From contig NZ_CP043839.1 in assembly GCF_032878955.1 (NCBI RefSeq), positions 3,410,001-3,474,000 of the forward strand: a stretch of DNA of 64,000 nucleotides, in the 5' to 3' direction. Positions 8,544 through 17,524 of the stretch are shown piece after piece. This DNA comes from Butyricimonas paravirosa (GTDB lineage Bacteria; Bacteroidota; Bacteroidia; Bacteroidales; Marinifilaceae). Each line of letters starts with the position of its first letter. The stretch's first letter is position 1. The notes beneath the pieces were generated by a model. The model made no database searches and was not told where the DNA came from. It saw only the letters and a program-made list of their open reading frames with translations. Position numbers and translations under genes: made by a program.

Positions 8544-11500
8544 ATGAATTTTACGGAATATGCTTTAAAGAATAGAGCTTTTGTCTACTTCTTTGTTTTC
8601 GTTTTGGTTGTTGGGGGGATATACTCGTTTTTCACGATGAGTAAGTTGGAGGATCCGGCGATAACCGTGAAGCAGGCTATGGTGGTGACGGCCTATCCGG
8701 GAGCTTCTGCCTATCAGGTGGAGTTGGAAGTGACGGATGTATTGGAGAAGGCGATTCGTTCGATGGGGGACTTGGATCATGTTTCCTCTCGTTCGATGGA
8801 TGACGTGTCGGAGATTATGGTAGAATTGAGTAGTACGGTTCCTTTGGCGGAGTTGCAGCAGAAGTGGGATATTTTACGCCGGAAAGTCATGGGAGCGCAA
8901 GCTCAGCTACCGGATGGGGCCCAACCTTCCATCGTGATGGATGACTTCGGGGACGTGTACGGGATGTTTTATGCCATGACGTCCGATGGTTTTGACTATC
9001 AGGAAATGTCGGATTACGCGGAACTAGTTCGTCGTTCCGTGTTGGATATTGACGGGGTGAGCAGTGTGGACGTGTATGGAGAACGTCAGTCTTGTATAAA
9101 CGTCGAGTTCCTGGAAGATAAGATGGCCAACATGGGCGTGCATCCGGCAGAAATAATCATGACCCTGAACGGGCAGAATAAAACGGTTTACTCCGGTTAT
9201 TTCGATAGCGGGGAGAAACGGGTGCGGGTGAACGTGAACGGGGCTTACAAGGAGATCGATGATATTCGTAATCTTTTGATTAAGGGACACGAACAGGATC
9301 AGATCCGCTTGTCGGATGTAGCTCGTGTCACGAGGGGTTACGTGAAACCGGAACGGGAAGGTTTGTTATATGATACTTTGCCGGCAATAGCGATTTCGAT
9401 TGCCATGGAGGAAGGAGGGAATATTCTTCAATTGGGGAAAAAGGTGGATGCCAAACTGGCCGAGTTGAAAGAAGATATTATTCCGGCGGGGATTGATTTT
9501 CAAAAGGTATTCTTTCAACCGGCACGGGTGAAAAGTGCCATTAACGTCTTCATGGTGAACCTGATCGAATCGGTAGTTATCGTGATCTTGGTGGTCATGC
9601 TTTTCATGGGATTCCGGAGCGGGTATATCATAGGGGCCGGTCTGGTGATCGTCGTGTTGGGCTCGTTACTCGTGCTGTACATGATGCACGGAACATTGCA
9701 ACGGGTTTCGCTGGCCTCGTTTATCGTGGCGATGGGGATGCTGGTGGATAACGCGATCGTGATCACGGATGGGATTCTCGTGGACCTGAAGAAGGGGATT
9801 CCCAAGCCGGCAGCCTTGGTGAATATCACGAAGAAGACGGCTTGGCCTTTGCTGGGAGCGACCACGATCGGGATTCTTACTTTTTTGCCGATATTTTTAT
9901 CTCCCGATACCACGGGAGAGTATGTTCGGGATTTGTTTATCGTTCTGGCCGTGTCCTTGTGGTTGAGCTGGATTCTTGCCCTGGCGTATGTCCCGATACA
10001 GGCGGACCGGGGCTTAAAGGTAAAGCCGGGAGAGGTGGAAGATGAGACGAAAATGTACGATACCCGGGTGTACAAGGCTTTCCGGAATACGTTGCAGTTT
10101 TCCGTGCGTCACCGGGTATGGGTGATTGGTGGGATCGTCCTGTTGCTGGTTGTCAGCATCTATCTGTTCCGGTTCGTGCAACAGGGATTTTTCCCTGATT
10201 TGAGCTATAATCAGTTGTATATAGAGTATAAAATGCCTTACGGTACGAATCCCCAGACGGTGAAACGGGATCTGGCCTCTATCGAGGAATATTTAACCAG
10301 CCGTCCGGAAATTACGGCCGTTACGACCAGTTTGGGAGGAACTCCTTCCCGGTATAATCTCGTGCGAACGGTGGCAGAACCCGCTTTAAGTTACGGGGAG
10401 TTAATCGTGGATTTCACTTCTCCCGAGACCTTAAAGGCGAATATTGATTCATTGCAGATTTACCTTTCGGAGCATTACCCGGAGGCATACGTTCGGATGA
10501 AACAATATAATTTGATGTATATGGATTATCCGGTACAATTTATGATTTCCGGTCCGGACCCGGCCGTGTTGAAACGTTTGTGCGGGGAGGTGGAGGAATT
10601 GATGAATGAGGATTCCACGACGATGTTGGTGACGAATGACTGGGGGCCGATGACGCCCGTGCTGAACGTGGATTATTATCAGCCGATAGCTCGCGTGGCG
10701 AACCTTTCCAGGGAGGATGTCGGGTTGGCTTTACTGGCCACCACGGACGGGTTGCCTGTCGGGTCATATTACGAGGGAGAGCATGATTTGCCGATTTATA
10801 TTAAAAGTATGGGTAAAGACGGGTTACGTCCGGGGCGCTTGAATAATGTTCCGGTATGGAGCCTCGTGCCTTCGACGAATATGTTGAGTCTGGAAACCGT
10901 GAAGGAGTTGATGATGGGAATGATTTCGACGGATGAGGTGATGACGGCCGTCGTGGGTTCTACTCCTTTGAACCAAGCGACCAACGGGATCACCGCCTCG
11001 TGGGAAGTTCCGGTGGTCAGGCGATATAACGGGCAACGCTCTATATCGGCACAGTGTAATAACGCACCCGGCTACACGGCAAACGACGTGCGAAATAGTT
11101 TGCTGCCCAAGATTGAGAAATTGAACATCCCGCCCGGTTATTCCACGGAATGGCAGGGAGAGTATCTGGCAAGCACGCAATCCAAGCAGTATTTGTTTAA
11201 GAACGTTCCGTTGGGAATTGTTTTGGTACTGGCTATTCTGATCGCTTTGTTCAAGGACTTCAAAAAGCCGCTGATGATTATTCTTTGTTTACCCTTGGCG
11301 ATTATCGGGGTTGTTTTGGGAATGTTGCTGGCGGGTAAAGAATTCGGGTTCGTGGCTATCGTGGGGGCCTTGGGATTGGTCGGTATGATGATTAAAAACG
11401 GGGTGGTACTGGTAGATGAAGTGGATATACAGATTCGATCGGGGAAAGATCGTTTTCTGGCTCTTCTGGATGCTTCTTCCTCGCGTTTGCGTCCGGTCTT

Positions 11501-11666
11501 CTTGGCAGCGATGACCACGATCCTGGGAATGATTCCCTTGATTAATGACGATATGTTCGGGGCCTTGGCCGTGACGATTATGGGCGGGTTGTTTATCGGT
11601 ACGGTGATTACTTTGGTGATCTTGCCGGTGTTCTATTCGCTGTTCTTTAAAATCAAAGCCGAATGA
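8544..11666 (+). CDS. RND efflux pump permease (AcrB/HAE-type)
   Basis: A 1040-residue inner-membrane proton/substrate antiporter of full family length. The N-terminus (YALKNRAFVYFFVFVLVVGG) is transmembrane helix 1; two large periplasmic loops follow helices 1 and 7. Helix 4 carries the proton-relay acid in GMLVDNAIVITDGI, and helix 10 has GLVGMMIKNGVVLVDEV. The C-terminal VTLVILPVFYSLFF is typical. The gene lies 70 bp after the adaptor, in a spacer containing CAACTTGCAAC twice. Of the RND families it looks most like the hydrophobe/amphiphile exporters rather than heavy-metal CusA; substrate not predictable. Confidence 0.95.
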   Translation: MNFTEYALKNRAFVYFFVFVLVVGGIYSFFTMSKLEDPAITVKQAMVVTAYPGASAYQVELEVTDVLEKAIRSMGDLDHVSSRSMDDVSEIMVELSSTVPLAELQQKWDILRRKVMGAQAQLPDGAQPSIVMDDFGDVYGMFYAMTSDGFDYQEMSDYAELVRRSVLDIDGVSSVDVYGERQSCINVEFLEDKMANMGVHPAEIIMTLNGQNKTVYSGYFDSGEKRVRVNVNGAYKEIDDIRNLLIKGHEQDQIRLSDVARVTRGYVKPEREGLLYDTLPAIAISIAMEEGGNILQLGKKVDAKLAELKEDIIPAGIDFQKVFFQPARVKSAINVFMVNLIESVVIVILVVMLFMGFRSGYIIGAGLVIVVLGSLLVLYMMHGTLQRVSLASFIVAMGMLVDNAIVITDGILVDLKKGIPKPAALVNITKKTAWPLLGATTIGILTFLPIFLSPDTTGEYVRDLFIVLAVSLWLSWILALAYVPIQADRGLKVKPGEVEDETKMYDTRVYKAFRNTLQFSVRHRVWVIGGIVLLLVVSIYLFRFVQQGFFPDLSYNQLYIEYKMPYGTNPQTVKRDLASIEEYLTSRPEITAVTTSLGGTPSRYNLVRTVAEPALSYGELIVDFTSPETLKANIDSLQIYLSEHYPEAYVRMKQYNLMYMDYPVQFMISGPDPAVLKRLCGEVEELMNEDSTTMLVTNDWGPMTPVLNVDYYQPIARVANLSREDVGLALLATTDGLPVGSYYEGEHDLPIYIKSMGKDGLRPGRLNNVPVWSLVPSTNMLSLETVKELMMGMISTDEVMTAVVGSTPLNQATNGITASWEVPVVRRYNGQRSISAQCNNAPGYTANDVRNSLLPKIEKLNIPPGYSTEWQGEYLASTQSKQYLFKNVPLGIVLVLAILIALFKDFKKPLMIILCLPLAIIGVVLGMLLAGKEFGFVAIVGALGLVGMMIKNGVVLVDEVDIQIRSGKDRFLALLDASSSRLRPVFLAAMTTILGMIPLINDDMFGALAVTIMGGLFIGTVITLVILPVFYSLFFKIKAE

Positions 11667-11784
11667 TTTTGTGATTTCGTGATTGCCGATTAATGGATTG
11701 CCACTCACGGGGCAGAATTTCCATAAATCATTGAATCATTGAATCAGCAATCACAGAATTTTCTAAACTTTAAACTTTTACACT
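11667..11784. repeat. Imperfect inverted repeats between permease and TolC genes
   Basis: The 118-bp spacer contains CGTGATTGCCGATT near its start and the approximate inverse complement (AATCAGCAATCACAG) near its end, plus two ATCATTGA units. It can fold into a long imperfect hairpin. Such low-complexity GATTG/ATCATTGAATC spacers are common in Bacteroidales operons; no regulatory role is shown. Confidence 0.4.
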
Positions 11785-13197
11785 ATGCGTTTTATTATAT
11801 TATCAATCGGGTTGTTATTGGCTTTTGCTCCTTTACGAGCCCAGCGGCAGTTGGATTTAAAGCAATGCAGGGAGATGGCTCTTGAATATAGCAAACAATT
11901 GGCTATCGCGGAAAAGCAAAAAGAGAAGGCCGTGTGGACCAAGAAAGAATACGGGGCAAATTATTTGCCGAAACTTTCTGCGTCAGGCTTTTATCTGTAT
12001 CATCAGAAAAAGCAGGAATACAAATTAAGCGGGGGATATTTACCGACTTACGTGCCTGATGCTGACGGGAAATTGCAACCCAATGTTGTCATCGGTGCTG
12101 ACGGGAAACCCGTGATGGGGACGGATGGGAAGCCGGTCTTCCATGAATATGCTTTTCTACCGGATATTCCTCTGACGCTTTCTTTGAGAGGGGTGTATAT
12201 GGCATCGGTTCAATTGCAACAACCTTTGTTTATGGGAGGAAAAATCCGGGCGGCACATCAGGCGGCTAAATTTGGGGAAGAGCTTGCCGAGGAAAATATT
12301 CGGTTGAATCGTTCGGAAGTGCTTGTCGAGTTGGAACAGGCTTACTGGCAATGTGTCCGGGTACAGGAATTGGTGTTGGTTGCCCGGAAATACAAGTCGG
12401 TGGTGAACGAGTTGGTGAAGAACTTGGAAGATGCCCAGCAGGCGGGGATGGCCCCGTTGAATGATGTGTTGAAAGCTCAGGTGAAATATAATGATGCCTT
12501 GTTACAACTACAGCAAGCGGAACATGGAAAGCAGTTGGCTCAAATGAATCTTTGCCGTTTGGTGGGATTGGATTTGAATACCGAATTGGTACTGACCGAT
12601 TCACTATCGGCCACGATAACGCCCGGTGTGCTGGCGTTGCCGGACGGGCTGGAACAAAGGCCGGATTATAACATGTTGGAGAAACAGGTGGAGATGAAAC
12701 GGAAGGAGATAAACGTGACCCGTGCCGATTTCCTGCCTCAAGTGGGTGTTTCCGCGGGTTACGGTTATGGCGGTGGCTTGAAATTGAACGGTGATGATTC
12801 TAATTCCGGTTCTTTTAGTGCCATGGCGTCCGTGGCGATACCTATTTTCAACTGGGGAGAGGGACGGAATAAAGTTCGGGTGGCGAAGGCCGAGGAAGAA
12901 ATGAGTCGCTTGAATAAAGAGCGATTGGGCGAGATGATGCGGCTGGAAATAGCCGGAAGTCGCTTTAAACTGAATGATGCCCAAACCCGGATACGTTTGA
13001 CGGAATCCGCCTTGGAGCAGGCAAAGGAAAATCTGAGAGTGTCCGAGGATCAGTATGAGGTGGGAATGGAAAATCTGACAAACTTGTTGGAGGCTCAGGC
13101 CCAATGGCAACAGGCTTGGAGCGAATGGGTGGACGCGAAGGCCGCTTTGAAGTTGTGTGAATCGGAATACTTGAAGGCGATAGGAAAACTCGAATAA
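11785..13197 (+). CDS. TolC-family outer-membrane efflux protein
   Basis: A 470-residue outer-membrane channel protein completing the pump. A signal peptide (LLLAFAPLRAQ) precedes the mature part. Two repeated coiled-coil-rich halves are visible: LKQCREMALEYSKQLAIAEKQKEKA near the start, AGMAPLNDVLKAQVKYNDALLQLQQAEH in the first hairpin, and YEVGMENLTNLLEAQAQWQQAWSEWVDAKAAL in the second, which is the classic TolC family signature. Length and layout match three-component RND systems. It ends the pump operon, as the following 300 bp hold a repeat copy. Confidence 0.93.
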   Translation: MRFIILSIGLLLAFAPLRAQRQLDLKQCREMALEYSKQLAIAEKQKEKAVWTKKEYGANYLPKLSASGFYLYHQKKQEYKLSGGYLPTYVPDADGKLQPNVVIGADGKPVMGTDGKPVFHEYAFLPDIPLTLSLRGVYMASVQLQQPLFMGGKIRAAHQAAKFGEELAEENIRLNRSEVLVELEQAYWQCVRVQELVLVARKYKSVVNELVKNLEDAQQAGMAPLNDVLKAQVKYNDALLQLQQAEHGKQLAQMNLCRLVGLDLNTELVLTDSLSATITPGVLALPDGLEQRPDYNMLEKQVEMKRKEINVTRADFLPQVGVSAGYGYGGGLKLNGDDSNSGSFSAMASVAIPIFNWGEGRNKVRVAKAEEEMSRLNKERLGEMMRLEIAGSRFKLNDAQTRIRLTESALEQAKENLRVSEDQYEVGMENLTNLLEAQAQWQQAWSEWVDAKAALKLCESEYLKAIGKLE

Positions 13198-13243
13198 TTT
13201 TAGATTTTAAATTTGGAACTTATATATGAATTTACAGTAAACC

Positions 13244-13373
13244 AACTCCCTCCCCCCTTCGGGGTACTCCCTCTATAAACAGAGGGAGAGTTGAAATACT
13301 CCCTGTTTTTGGGAAGAGTCACCAGCTCCTCCTCTGTTTATAGAGGAGGTGGCACGAAGTGACGGAGGAGTTT
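13244..13373. repeat. Palindromic repeat element, copy B (core only, inverted relative to copy A)
   Basis: A 130-bp core nearly identical to the reverse complement of 3581-3712: AACTCCCTCC, the CCCCTTCGGGG hairpin, the CTCCCTCT-ATAAAC-AGAGGGAG hairpin, then the CCTCCTCT-type hairpin and GACGGAGGAGTTT. Unlike copies A and C I find no matching terminal inverted repeats outside the core. It fills most of the 307-bp gap between the TolC gene and the DUF2807 gene; the rest is AT-rich spacer. Confidence 0.85.
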
Positions 13374-13504
13374 GAGAATGAAAACAAGCATTACCTTAAT
13401 GGACTGGAAAGTTGTATATAATTACCTTAAATTTTAGATTTTAGATTTCCATCTGCGAGGTCCACGCTTTTTAATCATGAATTATAAATCGTAAATTGTT
13501 AATT

Positions 13505-14224
13505 ATGAAAAGGATTGGTTTGATTTTATTGGGGATGTTGATGGCAGGGGCTGTTTCTGCCGAGGTGAAGAAAATCAAGGGAACGGGGTATCTTGTGGTG
13601 CATGATCGTCAGGCGGATCAGCCGTTTACCCGTGTTTCCGTTCAACAGTCGATCACCTTGTATATATCACAAGGAAAAACGGAAGGGATTACCGTGGAGG
13701 CGGATGATAATATTATTCCTTATATAAAAACGGAGATAAAGAACGGGCAATTGAATATCTTCCTTGACCCGGAAGTGATTATTCGAGGATATACGGCAAT
13801 GAATGTTTCCGTGTCCATGCCTGTTATCACGGATATAAACGTGGCGGCTGCCGGGCGTTTGGAAGGAAGTTCGCCTTTTACCGTGAATAAACTGGAAATC
13901 GTGGCATCCGGTGCGGGGAGCGTGAAGTTGGAGGTGAAAGGAAGTGAAGTTGACGTGGAGGCATCCGGTGCCGCGAGACTAGAGCTTAAAGGTGAGGTGG
14001 AGCAGTTTGATTTGGAAATGTCTTCCGCTGCCACGCTGAAGGGTTGGGAGCTGCGTGTGAAAAATTGTGATGCCGAGATTAGCGGGGCTGCCAAGGCAGA
14101 AGTTTCCATTTCCGGGCAGTTGGAGGCAGAGATTTCTTCGGCAGGCATTCTAATTTATGACGGGAACCCGCGGATTACCAAACAAAACGTGACCGGGCGG
14201 GGAACTTTGGTAAAAAGGAGATAG
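13505..14224 (+). CDS. DUF2807 (head-GIN) domain secreted protein
   Basis: A 239-residue exported protein. The first ATG at 13505 is followed by a clean signal peptide (LILLGMLMAGAVSAE). The mature part is a repetitive beta-helix-like fold of the DUF2807 family, with successive ASGAGSVKLEV, ASGAARLEL, MSSAATLKGWEL, ISGAAKAEVSISG and ISSAGILIYDGNP units, each about 18-20 residues. This family is widespread as periplasmic or surface proteins in Bacteroidota; adhesive or structural roles are suggested but unproven. Because the repeat element separates it from the pump, a common operon is uncertain. Confidence 0.85.
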   Translation: MKRIGLILLGMLMAGAVSAEVKKIKGTGYLVVHDRQADQPFTRVSVQQSITLYISQGKTEGITVEADDNIIPYIKTEIKNGQLNIFLDPEVIIRGYTAMNVSVSMPVITDINVAAAGRLEGSSPFTVNKLEIVASGAGSVKLEVKGSEVDVEASGAARLELKGEVEQFDLEMSSAATLKGWELRVKNCDAEISGAAKAEVSISGQLEAEISSAGILIYDGNPRITKQNVTGRGTLVKRR

Positions 14225-14312
14225 GATAAATACGATTTTGTACAGTTTTTTATACCTTTACATCGAGGGGTAGCTGGCCATGTACGGCCCGTAAAGATAA
14301 AAACTGTAGCAA

Positions 14313-15359
14313 ATGAATAAACGTGATCGATTGATAGGAGTGTTGTTGATATTGTCTGTACTTTTCTTTCAATATTTATGGCTGCTCCTTTCCGTGCTGT
14401 TGCTTGTTATTCTGGGTATTTTGATTTTTGATACCCGGTATGATCGTTACGCTTTAGTCATGGTGGTTCTCGTGCTACTCTTGTACCTGAGTGCAAAGTT
14501 TATGTTTTACGAGACCTATCTGGTACCCACGAAATCGATGTTACCTGCACTGAATAGTAATGTGACCGTGCGGGGTGAGAAGTGGCGGTATGGTGGTATC
14601 TATCTTTCGGCTGTGGAGGAATGGCCTTTGGTCACGATGTTCACGCGTTCCAGTAAATACCGTACCGGTAAGTTCGCGGCGAAGGACCGGATAAAAATGA
14701 TTGGTTTCTGGAAACCCAAGAAAAATGATATTCTGGCGTATTATGCTCCCGTGGATTCCTCCCGGATTCACATCGAGCGGTGCATCGGTTTGCCGGGTGA
14801 TGTCGTCTCCGTGGAGGAGGGACGTGCAGTCATTAACGGGAAAGAGCGAGAGGAGGACAAAACGTTGAGTTTGCGTTATATGGCTTATTTTTCGGACTAT
14901 ATGAGATTCCGGGAGGCGTGTAAAGAGTTGTCATTGTTGATGAATTCGGATGATTATTCGGTTTCTGAAGATGCCGTGTATATGTCGCTTGATAAAACGA
15001 TGTTAGATCGTCTTCGTCAAGGAGGAGTGGTCGATAGTCTTGTGTTCCGTCAACGTGGGGAAGCCCGGCGGAAAGTGTTTCTCGCGGATTCCTGCGGATG
15101 GAGTTTCCGGCATTGGGGGCCTTACAAGTTGCCTTACAAGGGAATGAGAATCGAGTTGACCCCTGAGAACCGGATGTTATACGGTTCCTTGCTGCGTGGA
15201 CCGGAACGTGTTGCCGATCCGGATAAATTGACTTCCTATGTTTTTCAAAAGGATTATTACTTCATGTTGGGCGATAACCGGGGCAATTCATTGGATTCCC
15301 GATTCCTTGGGCCGATTCCCTCTTGCTGTATCGAGGCAAGGATTTTACATGTTGATTAG
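14313..15359 (+). CDS. Signal peptidase I family protein (S26) lacking the canonical catalytic lysine
   Basis: A 348-residue inner-membrane protein with two to three N-terminal hydrophobic segments (LLILSVLFFQYLWLLLSVLLLVI and YALVMVVLVLLLYLSAKF). The S26 boxes are present: VPTKSMLPAL with the nucleophile Ser near residue 75, and GDNRGNSLDSRFLGPIP near the C-terminus. In the box that normally reads YIKRxxGLPGD this protein has IHIERCIGLPGD, so the general-base Lys is Glu, near residue 155. A roughly 110-residue insertion between the boxes is common in Bacteroidota paralogues. It may be a specialised or inactive paralogue rather than the housekeeping LepB. No gene follows closely on the same strand. 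Confidence 0.85.
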   Translation: MNKRDRLIGVLLILSVLFFQYLWLLLSVLLLVILGILIFDTRYDRYALVMVVLVLLLYLSAKFMFYETYLVPTKSMLPALNSNVTVRGEKWRYGGIYLSAVEEWPLVTMFTRSSKYRTGKFAAKDRIKMIGFWKPKKNDILAYYAPVDSSRIHIERCIGLPGDVVSVEEGRAVINGKEREEDKTLSLRYMAYFSDYMRFREACKELSLLMNSDDYSVSEDAVYMSLDKTMLDRLRQGGVVDSLVFRQRGEARRKVFLADSCGWSFRHWGPYKLPYKGMRIELTPENRMLYGSLLRGPERVADPDKLTSYVFQKDYYFMLGDNRGNSLDSRFLGPIPSCCIEARILHVD

Positions 15360-15754
15360 TATGGGGGCGAGAGTCCTGTTTTTTCGCACGTCCGGAATGC
15401 GTGGATAAGTGACGATTTGTCCCCCCAAAAGCGGTATCCGGATAGGGTTCCTTCCTGATCCTGTTAAAATAATGGTATTAAATAGTTATCATACGCTTAT
15501 CCTCTTGTTAATATATACTATACAAGTATAATTATTTGTTATTTTGATAGGAGGGGAATAGGGGCGGAATGGGAGGGGAATGGGAGCGGCTCGCTCTGAA
15601 ATGGCAATTTGATCATATATTGATAACATTATTTTACATTAGATGGTACAAAAATTTTTCATCTCACCTCTGCATTTTTGAATGTAAAAAGTGAAAAGCG
15701 GATAGGGAGCTACCTGCAAATGCGAACTGAATTTTAAGGACTCTCCCGTGTAAA
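15360..15754. other. 395-bp intergenic region with a G-rich direct repeat
   Basis: This region lies between two convergent genes. GGAGGGGAAT occurs at 15550-15559 and again at 15572-15581, within a tract of five GGG/GGGG runs (about 15552-15586) that could form a G-quadruplex on the plus strand. It is followed by the small hairpin GAGCG-GCT-CGCTC. I see no coding frame with family features and no clear U-tailed terminator. Confidence 0.5.
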
Positions 15755-17119
15755 TTAGTTTTCTATTCCTAGTAATAGCCTGGACTTTGCCTGCACGAAT
15801 TTTGGGATAATCCGGCGAGGGGTTCCCGTGTCGAGACTTCTGCTGCTCCGACTATTCATGACCGGGGTGGCAATTGCATCCTGCGTGATGAGTTGAAGAG
15901 TTGCAGCCAGCAAGGGTTCTTCTTTATCTCCCAGTTGGTATTGATGGTGAAATTGCTCCAAGATGGGGAACATGGGGGGTATGCCGCCTTTGACGGATTC
16001 TCCCCGACTGTTTCTGTATTCCGTGGAGATCAACATGATATTCCAGTTCTGTAAGTCTTTGTCGTTAGGCGTGTAGATGATTCCACCCATATTTTTCCCC
16101 ATAGTAATGTCGCCAACGACGTTTACTTCCATGTATGGGGATAAGGCACTGATCAGCATTTCGGCGGCTGATGCCGTCACTTTACTCGTGATCACCCACA
16201 GGCGTCTCAAGTTTAGACGGGAATCAAGGGGTACCGTCTTGTCAAAATGTTCTTCTAAGCGGGCAGGATCATCGGCGTATTTTTCCTGATATGCTTTATT
16301 CCAGCTTTTGTGAATAAGCAGTTCTTCGTTTTCCACGACTTCTTCCGGGGCGAGGAGTGAGCATAGTTGTTTCACGGCAAAAATGTACCCGCCTTGATTA
16401 TATCGTAAATCTAGAATGAATTCGTCAATATTGGCTGATTTTAAGGTTTGGAACACGTTGTTCAGTTGTGCCAGCGACGTGTTACCGCGGAACACGAAAT
16501 CCGTGTAGATCATGTACCCGATTGTTTGGTTCTCCAAGGGAATCAACCCGTAATCAAGTACCGGATCGATCGTGTATGTTTGGGCGGTCAGCTTTTTCGT
16601 TTCGTACGGTTCTGATACTTCATCGTTTGATAGACCGAGGGAAAGCTGGGATGCGTAGTACAAATTTGTGTAATTTTCCGTCGTGATCCTTTCCCCGTCC
16701 ATGTGAGTGATCAGGTCTCCCCGTTTTAGTCCTGCTTTTGCTGCTGGAGAATTCGGGTAAACGAAATTGACATCCGCGAATATGTAGCCCTCTTTCTCCC
16801 AGAAAGTCAAGTTGTAGCCAAAACCTTCGTCATACCCGGAGGCGTCGGCAATTTCTCCCAGACCTTTAGAACTCGTGATACGTGACCATTGGTCCTCGGG
16901 GTATTTCATGGTAGCGAAATATTCCGCCGGGTTACTATCTGGATCAATGTTTTTGTCCTTGACTTCATCCGCCCAAAAGTATTGGTCGGTCATTTTGTCT
17001 TTCGTGAACGTGTTAATCCGGACATACGAGTAAGGGCCCGGAGTAGGGCTTACTCCGCGTGAATCCTCACAACTTGATAGGAATCCTGCTAAAATCGAAA
17101 AGAAGAATAGTCTATACAT
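15755..17119 (-). CDS. S41-family C-terminal processing peptidase-like lipoprotein
   Basis: A 454-residue lipoprotein protease. The ATG at 17119 gives a good signal peptide with lipobox FLSSC; the TTG nine codons upstream would add a poor extension. Next come a tail-specific protease N-domain (DQYFWADEV), a PDZ domain with AKAGLKRGDLITHMDG (about residues 130-190), and the S41 catalytic core. The presumed nucleophile Ser lies in TSKVTASAAEMLISAL (near residue 316) and the Lys in TMGKNMGG about 24 residues later, matching the Ser/Lys dyad spacing of CtpA-type enzymes. Family members cleave periplasmic or surface proteins; the substrate here is unknown. It is divergent from the arg operon across a 405-bp region. 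Confidence 0.9.
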   Translation of the reverse strand: MYRLFFFSILAGFLSSCEDSRGVSPTPGPYSYVRINTFTKDKMTDQYFWADEVKDKNIDPDSNPAEYFATMKYPEDQWSRITSSKGLGEIADASGYDEGFGYNLTFWEKEGYIFADVNFVYPNSPAAKAGLKRGDLITHMDGERITTENYTNLYYASQLSLGLSNDEVSEPYETKKLTAQTYTIDPVLDYGLIPLENQTIGYMIYTDFVFRGNTSLAQLNNVFQTLKSANIDEFILDLRYNQGGYIFAVKQLCSLLAPEEVVENEELLIHKSWNKAYQEKYADDPARLEEHFDKTVPLDSRLNLRRLWVITSKVTASAAEMLISALSPYMEVNVVGDITMGKNMGGIIYTPNDKDLQNWNIMLISTEYRNSRGESVKGGIPPMFPILEQFHHQYQLGDKEEPLLAATLQLITQDAIATPVMNSRSSRSLDTGTPRRIIPKFVQAKSRLLLGIEN

Positions 17120-17206
17120 AAGTTTATGTCTGATAGTAAGCCACAATATTACGAATTTTTAATGGATTTCCGTATGCGATTTTGAATAAAAAGTTTTTGG
17201 TGATAT

Positions 17207-17220
17207 TGCATATTTATTCA
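17207..17220. promoter_or_regulatory. Putative distal ArgR (ARG-box) site
   Basis: TGCATATTTATTCA, whose complement TGAATAAATATGCA closely fits the ARG-box pattern TGAATwwwwATnCA. It lies about 90-100 bp upstream of the S41 protease start and about 220-240 bp from the operator cluster in front of the arg operon. It could serve ArgR-mediated looping or regulate the protease gene; in AT-rich DNA a chance match is possible. Confidence 0.45.
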
Positions 17221-17418
17221 ATATGACTGTTTCGATCGTTTTCTTCGTGTTTTAGAGATGGTGAAATTAGTACGTTTTCTTCGTGTAATGCTTGTGGTAT
17301 TTGGAATGAGTGGCACTTTGTTTGTTGTTTTTATTTCATGTAATATATTGTTTGATTGTTTGTTGGTGGTGGGTGTCAAGGCGTTTTCTTTTCTTTCGGT
17401 GAAAAAAATGAGAAAATA

Positions 17419-17451
17419 TTTGTTTTTGCCGCATATTAATGCATATATTTG
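17419..17451 (+). promoter_or_regulatory. Promoter of the arginine operon
   Basis: TTTG at 17419-17422, a 21-bp spacer, and a perfect TATATTTG (TAnnTTTG) at 17444-17451. The predicted start is near 17457, giving a leader of about 70 nt before the acyltransferase ATG at 17525. The -7 element is embedded in the first ARG-box-like palindrome, so repressor binding would occlude it. Confidence 0.55.
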
Positions 17452-17474
17452 CACGGTGAATAAATAAATATGCA
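17440..17474. promoter_or_regulatory. Putative tandem ArgR operators
   Basis: Two ARG-box-like 14-mers: TGCATATATTTGCA at 17440-17453 and TAAATAAATATGCA at 17461-17474, with another GCATATTAATGCA overlapping on the left (17431-17443). The first covers the promoter -7 element and the second covers the start of transcription. Paired boxes at the promoter are the standard ArgR repression layout; the regulator gene itself is not in this window. Confidence 0.6.
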
Positions 17475-17524
17475 CAATGAGTAATCAAAAAGAATTTGAA
17501 TGATTTAGATTAAATTGTAAAAAG

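Noticed and set aside
17218..17475. Two opposing small open frames in the arg promoter region
   Set aside because: Both overlap promoter and operator sequences, are low complexity and AT-driven, and match no family.
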